The notes below the pieces were generated by a model that was not told the origin of the DNA, searched no databases, and worked only from the letters and a program-made list of their open reading frames with translations. Positions 5,768 through 6,297 of a stretch of 6,297 bases of DNA are shown one piece after another (the first letter of the stretch is position 1; every line of letters starts with the position of its first letter). Origin of the DNA: Elusimicrobia bacterium RIFCSPHIGHO2_02_FULL_57_9 (lineage in GTDB: Bacteria > Elusimicrobiota > Elusimicrobia > UBA1565 > UBA9628). The DNA lies in the NCBI GenBank assembly GCA_001800015.1, contig MGUO01000102.1:1564-7860 (forward strand). The letters run 5' to 3'. Position numbers and translations under genes: made by a program.

Positions 5768-5801
5768 AGGTCCTAAAAGTCTTGGGACCTAAGACTGTCC
5801 C
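5768..5801. repeat. Overlapping inverted repeats including a 19-bp near-perfect palindrome
   Basis: AGTCTTGGGACCTAAGACT (5778-5796) is symmetric at 8 of 9 pairs around a single central base. Its centre GGACCT (5785-5790) is also a perfect inverted copy of AGGTCC (5768-5773), and GGGAC (5784-5788) of GTCCC (5797-5801). The element can therefore form several mutually exclusive hairpins. It is not followed by a T-run on the plus strand, so it is not a standard terminator. It may be an operator, a leader-RNA switch or a remnant of a dispersed palindromic (REP/MITE-like) element. Confidence 0.65.
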
Positions 5802-5855
5802 CGCGATACCCATAAGACCCAATTATGATGCGAGGCCATTCAGTATGATGGGCAC

Positions 5856-6297
5856 GTGGGATCAACGATAAGCGCAGCCGATTTACCTTCGCACGACCTG
5901 GAATTCAAACGCCGCCGATTTCAGAATTGGTTTCCCCTTGGACTGACCTACGCGACTTTTTACATGACCCGCTATAATCTTAATGTCGCCTCCACCGAAT
6001 TCATGACTCGTTTCGATATGACCAAGGCCCAATTCGGCTGGATCGCCACGGCCGGGTTCTGGACCTACGCGCTGTCGGTCGTGTTCAACGGCCCTCTCAC
6101 CGATCGTTTCGGCGGCCGGCGCGCCATTCTATTCGCGGCCATCGGGACCGCGGCCGTTAATGCATGTGTGGGATTGCTTTTCCTCAACGGCTGGGCGTCC
6201 AAGGTGTTGATCGGCATGAGCCTCTTATACGCGGTCAATCAGTATTTCCAATCGTTTGGCGCGCTTGCCGTCGTTAAAATCAATGCGCCCTGGTTCC
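5856..6297 (+). CDS. MFS permease, organophosphate:phosphate antiporter (OPA/GlpT-UhpC) type, N-terminal part
   Basis: The first 147 residues of a transporter cut by the window edge. A short polar tail with KRRRFQNWFPLG precedes helix 1 (TYATFYMTRYNLNVAS), whose Y..RYNL pattern matches the Y..RkN of GlpT/UhpC-like permeases. Residues around FGWIATAGFWTYALSVVFNG form helix 2, and GPLTDRFGGRRAI is the conserved MFS loop 2-3 motif (G.L.DR.G.RR). The segment ending NQYFQSFGALAVVKINAPWF fits helix 4 of this family. Such proteins exchange sugar phosphates or glycerol 3-phosphate for phosphate, or sense them. The substrate cannot be told here. The start is GTG 5856: it is the only usual start codon after the in-frame stop at 5826 and before helix 1. 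It has no Shine-Dalgarno. Confidence 0.85.
   Translation, partial: MGSTISAADLPSHDLEFKRRRFQNWFPLGLTYATFYMTRYNLNVASTEFMTRFDMTKAQFGWIATAGFWTYALSVVFNGPLTDRFGGRRAILFAAIGTAAVNACVGLLFLNGWASKVLIGMSLLYAVNQYFQSFGALAVVKINAPWF

Larger units (their letters stand above)
5614..5855. promoter_or_regulatory. 242-bp divergent intergenic region between the PQ-loop gene and the MFS permease
   Basis: This is the longest non-coding stretch. Both directions can find a promoter around the same AT-rich core: minus-strand TATAAT at 5743-5738 with a weak TCGATA 18 bp upstream (5767-5762), and plus-strand TATAAA at 5740-5745 with TTCACT 17 bp upstream (5717-5722). If these are used, the PQ-loop gene would have a leader of about 118 nt and the permease one of about 104 nt, and each leader would contain one of the two inverted-repeat elements listed separately. 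A second plus-strand -10-like hexamer TATGAT (5844-5849) lies 6 nt before the permease start. Confidence 0.4.

Noticed and set aside
5768..5796. H-type pseudoknot from the interleaved stems AGGTCC/GGACCT and AGTCTT/AAGACT
   Set aside because: The third loop would have 0 nt to cross a 6-bp stem, which is sterically implausible; mutually exclusive hairpins or a DNA operator are better readings.
5845..5871. Eight-codon micro-ORF (MMGTWDQR) overlapping the permease start, with GAGG 9 nt upstream
   Set aside because: It is too short to separate from chance; it shows no stalling motif and no amino-acid run typical of a leader peptide.

Overview
The window reads as ordinary chromosome of a G+C-rich Gram-negative-type bacterium: it has a Mur ligase end, a probable exported cyclophilin, an HflK/HflC pair and a periplasmic thioredoxin-fold protein. 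The mixture of genes and the small Ig-like protein would suit an Elusimicrobiota-like lineage, but this is a weak guess from gene content. No rRNA, tRNA, CRISPR array, complete mobile element or phage gene is visible.

Layout. (1) Positions 1-152 (+) hold the C-terminal end of a Mur ligase. (2) Its stop overlaps the stop of a minus-strand pair: a small Ig-like protein (1203-856) followed by a cyclophilin-type prolyl isomerase with a lipoprotein-like leader (844-149). (3) An AT-rich 62-bp divergent spacer (1204-1265) separates this pair from the plus-strand genes hflK (1266-2324) and hflC (2321-3301), which overlap by ATGA. A stand-alone response-regulator receiver domain follows directly (3334-3732), with what looks like its own promoter. 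(4) A convergent minus-strand pair comes next: a DsbA/thioredoxin_4-like protein with a CPYS active site (5271-4564), preceded by a good sigma70-type promoter, and then a class I methyltransferase (4550-3744). (5) A tiny SemiSWEET/PQ-loop membrane protein (5613-5368, minus) is divergent from the start of an OPA-type MFS permease (5856 onward, plus), which runs off the end. The 242-bp spacer between them is the longest non-coding stretch and holds two clear dyad structures.

Function. Most genes concern the cell envelope: peptidoglycan precursor synthesis, extracytoplasmic protein folding (prolyl isomerase, DsbA-like protein), membrane protein quality control (HflKC, the usual FtsH partner; FtsH is not in the window) and transport. 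I see no evidence that they form one pathway.

Most worth a second look: the CPYS (not CPYC) active site; a -10-like hexamer lying 6-7 nt before the start codon in three plus-strand genes that lack a Shine-Dalgarno, suggesting leaderless transcripts; a 10-bp tandem repeat before hflK; and the two inverted-repeat elements between the PQ-loop gene and the permease. I found no convincing new multi-gene system.
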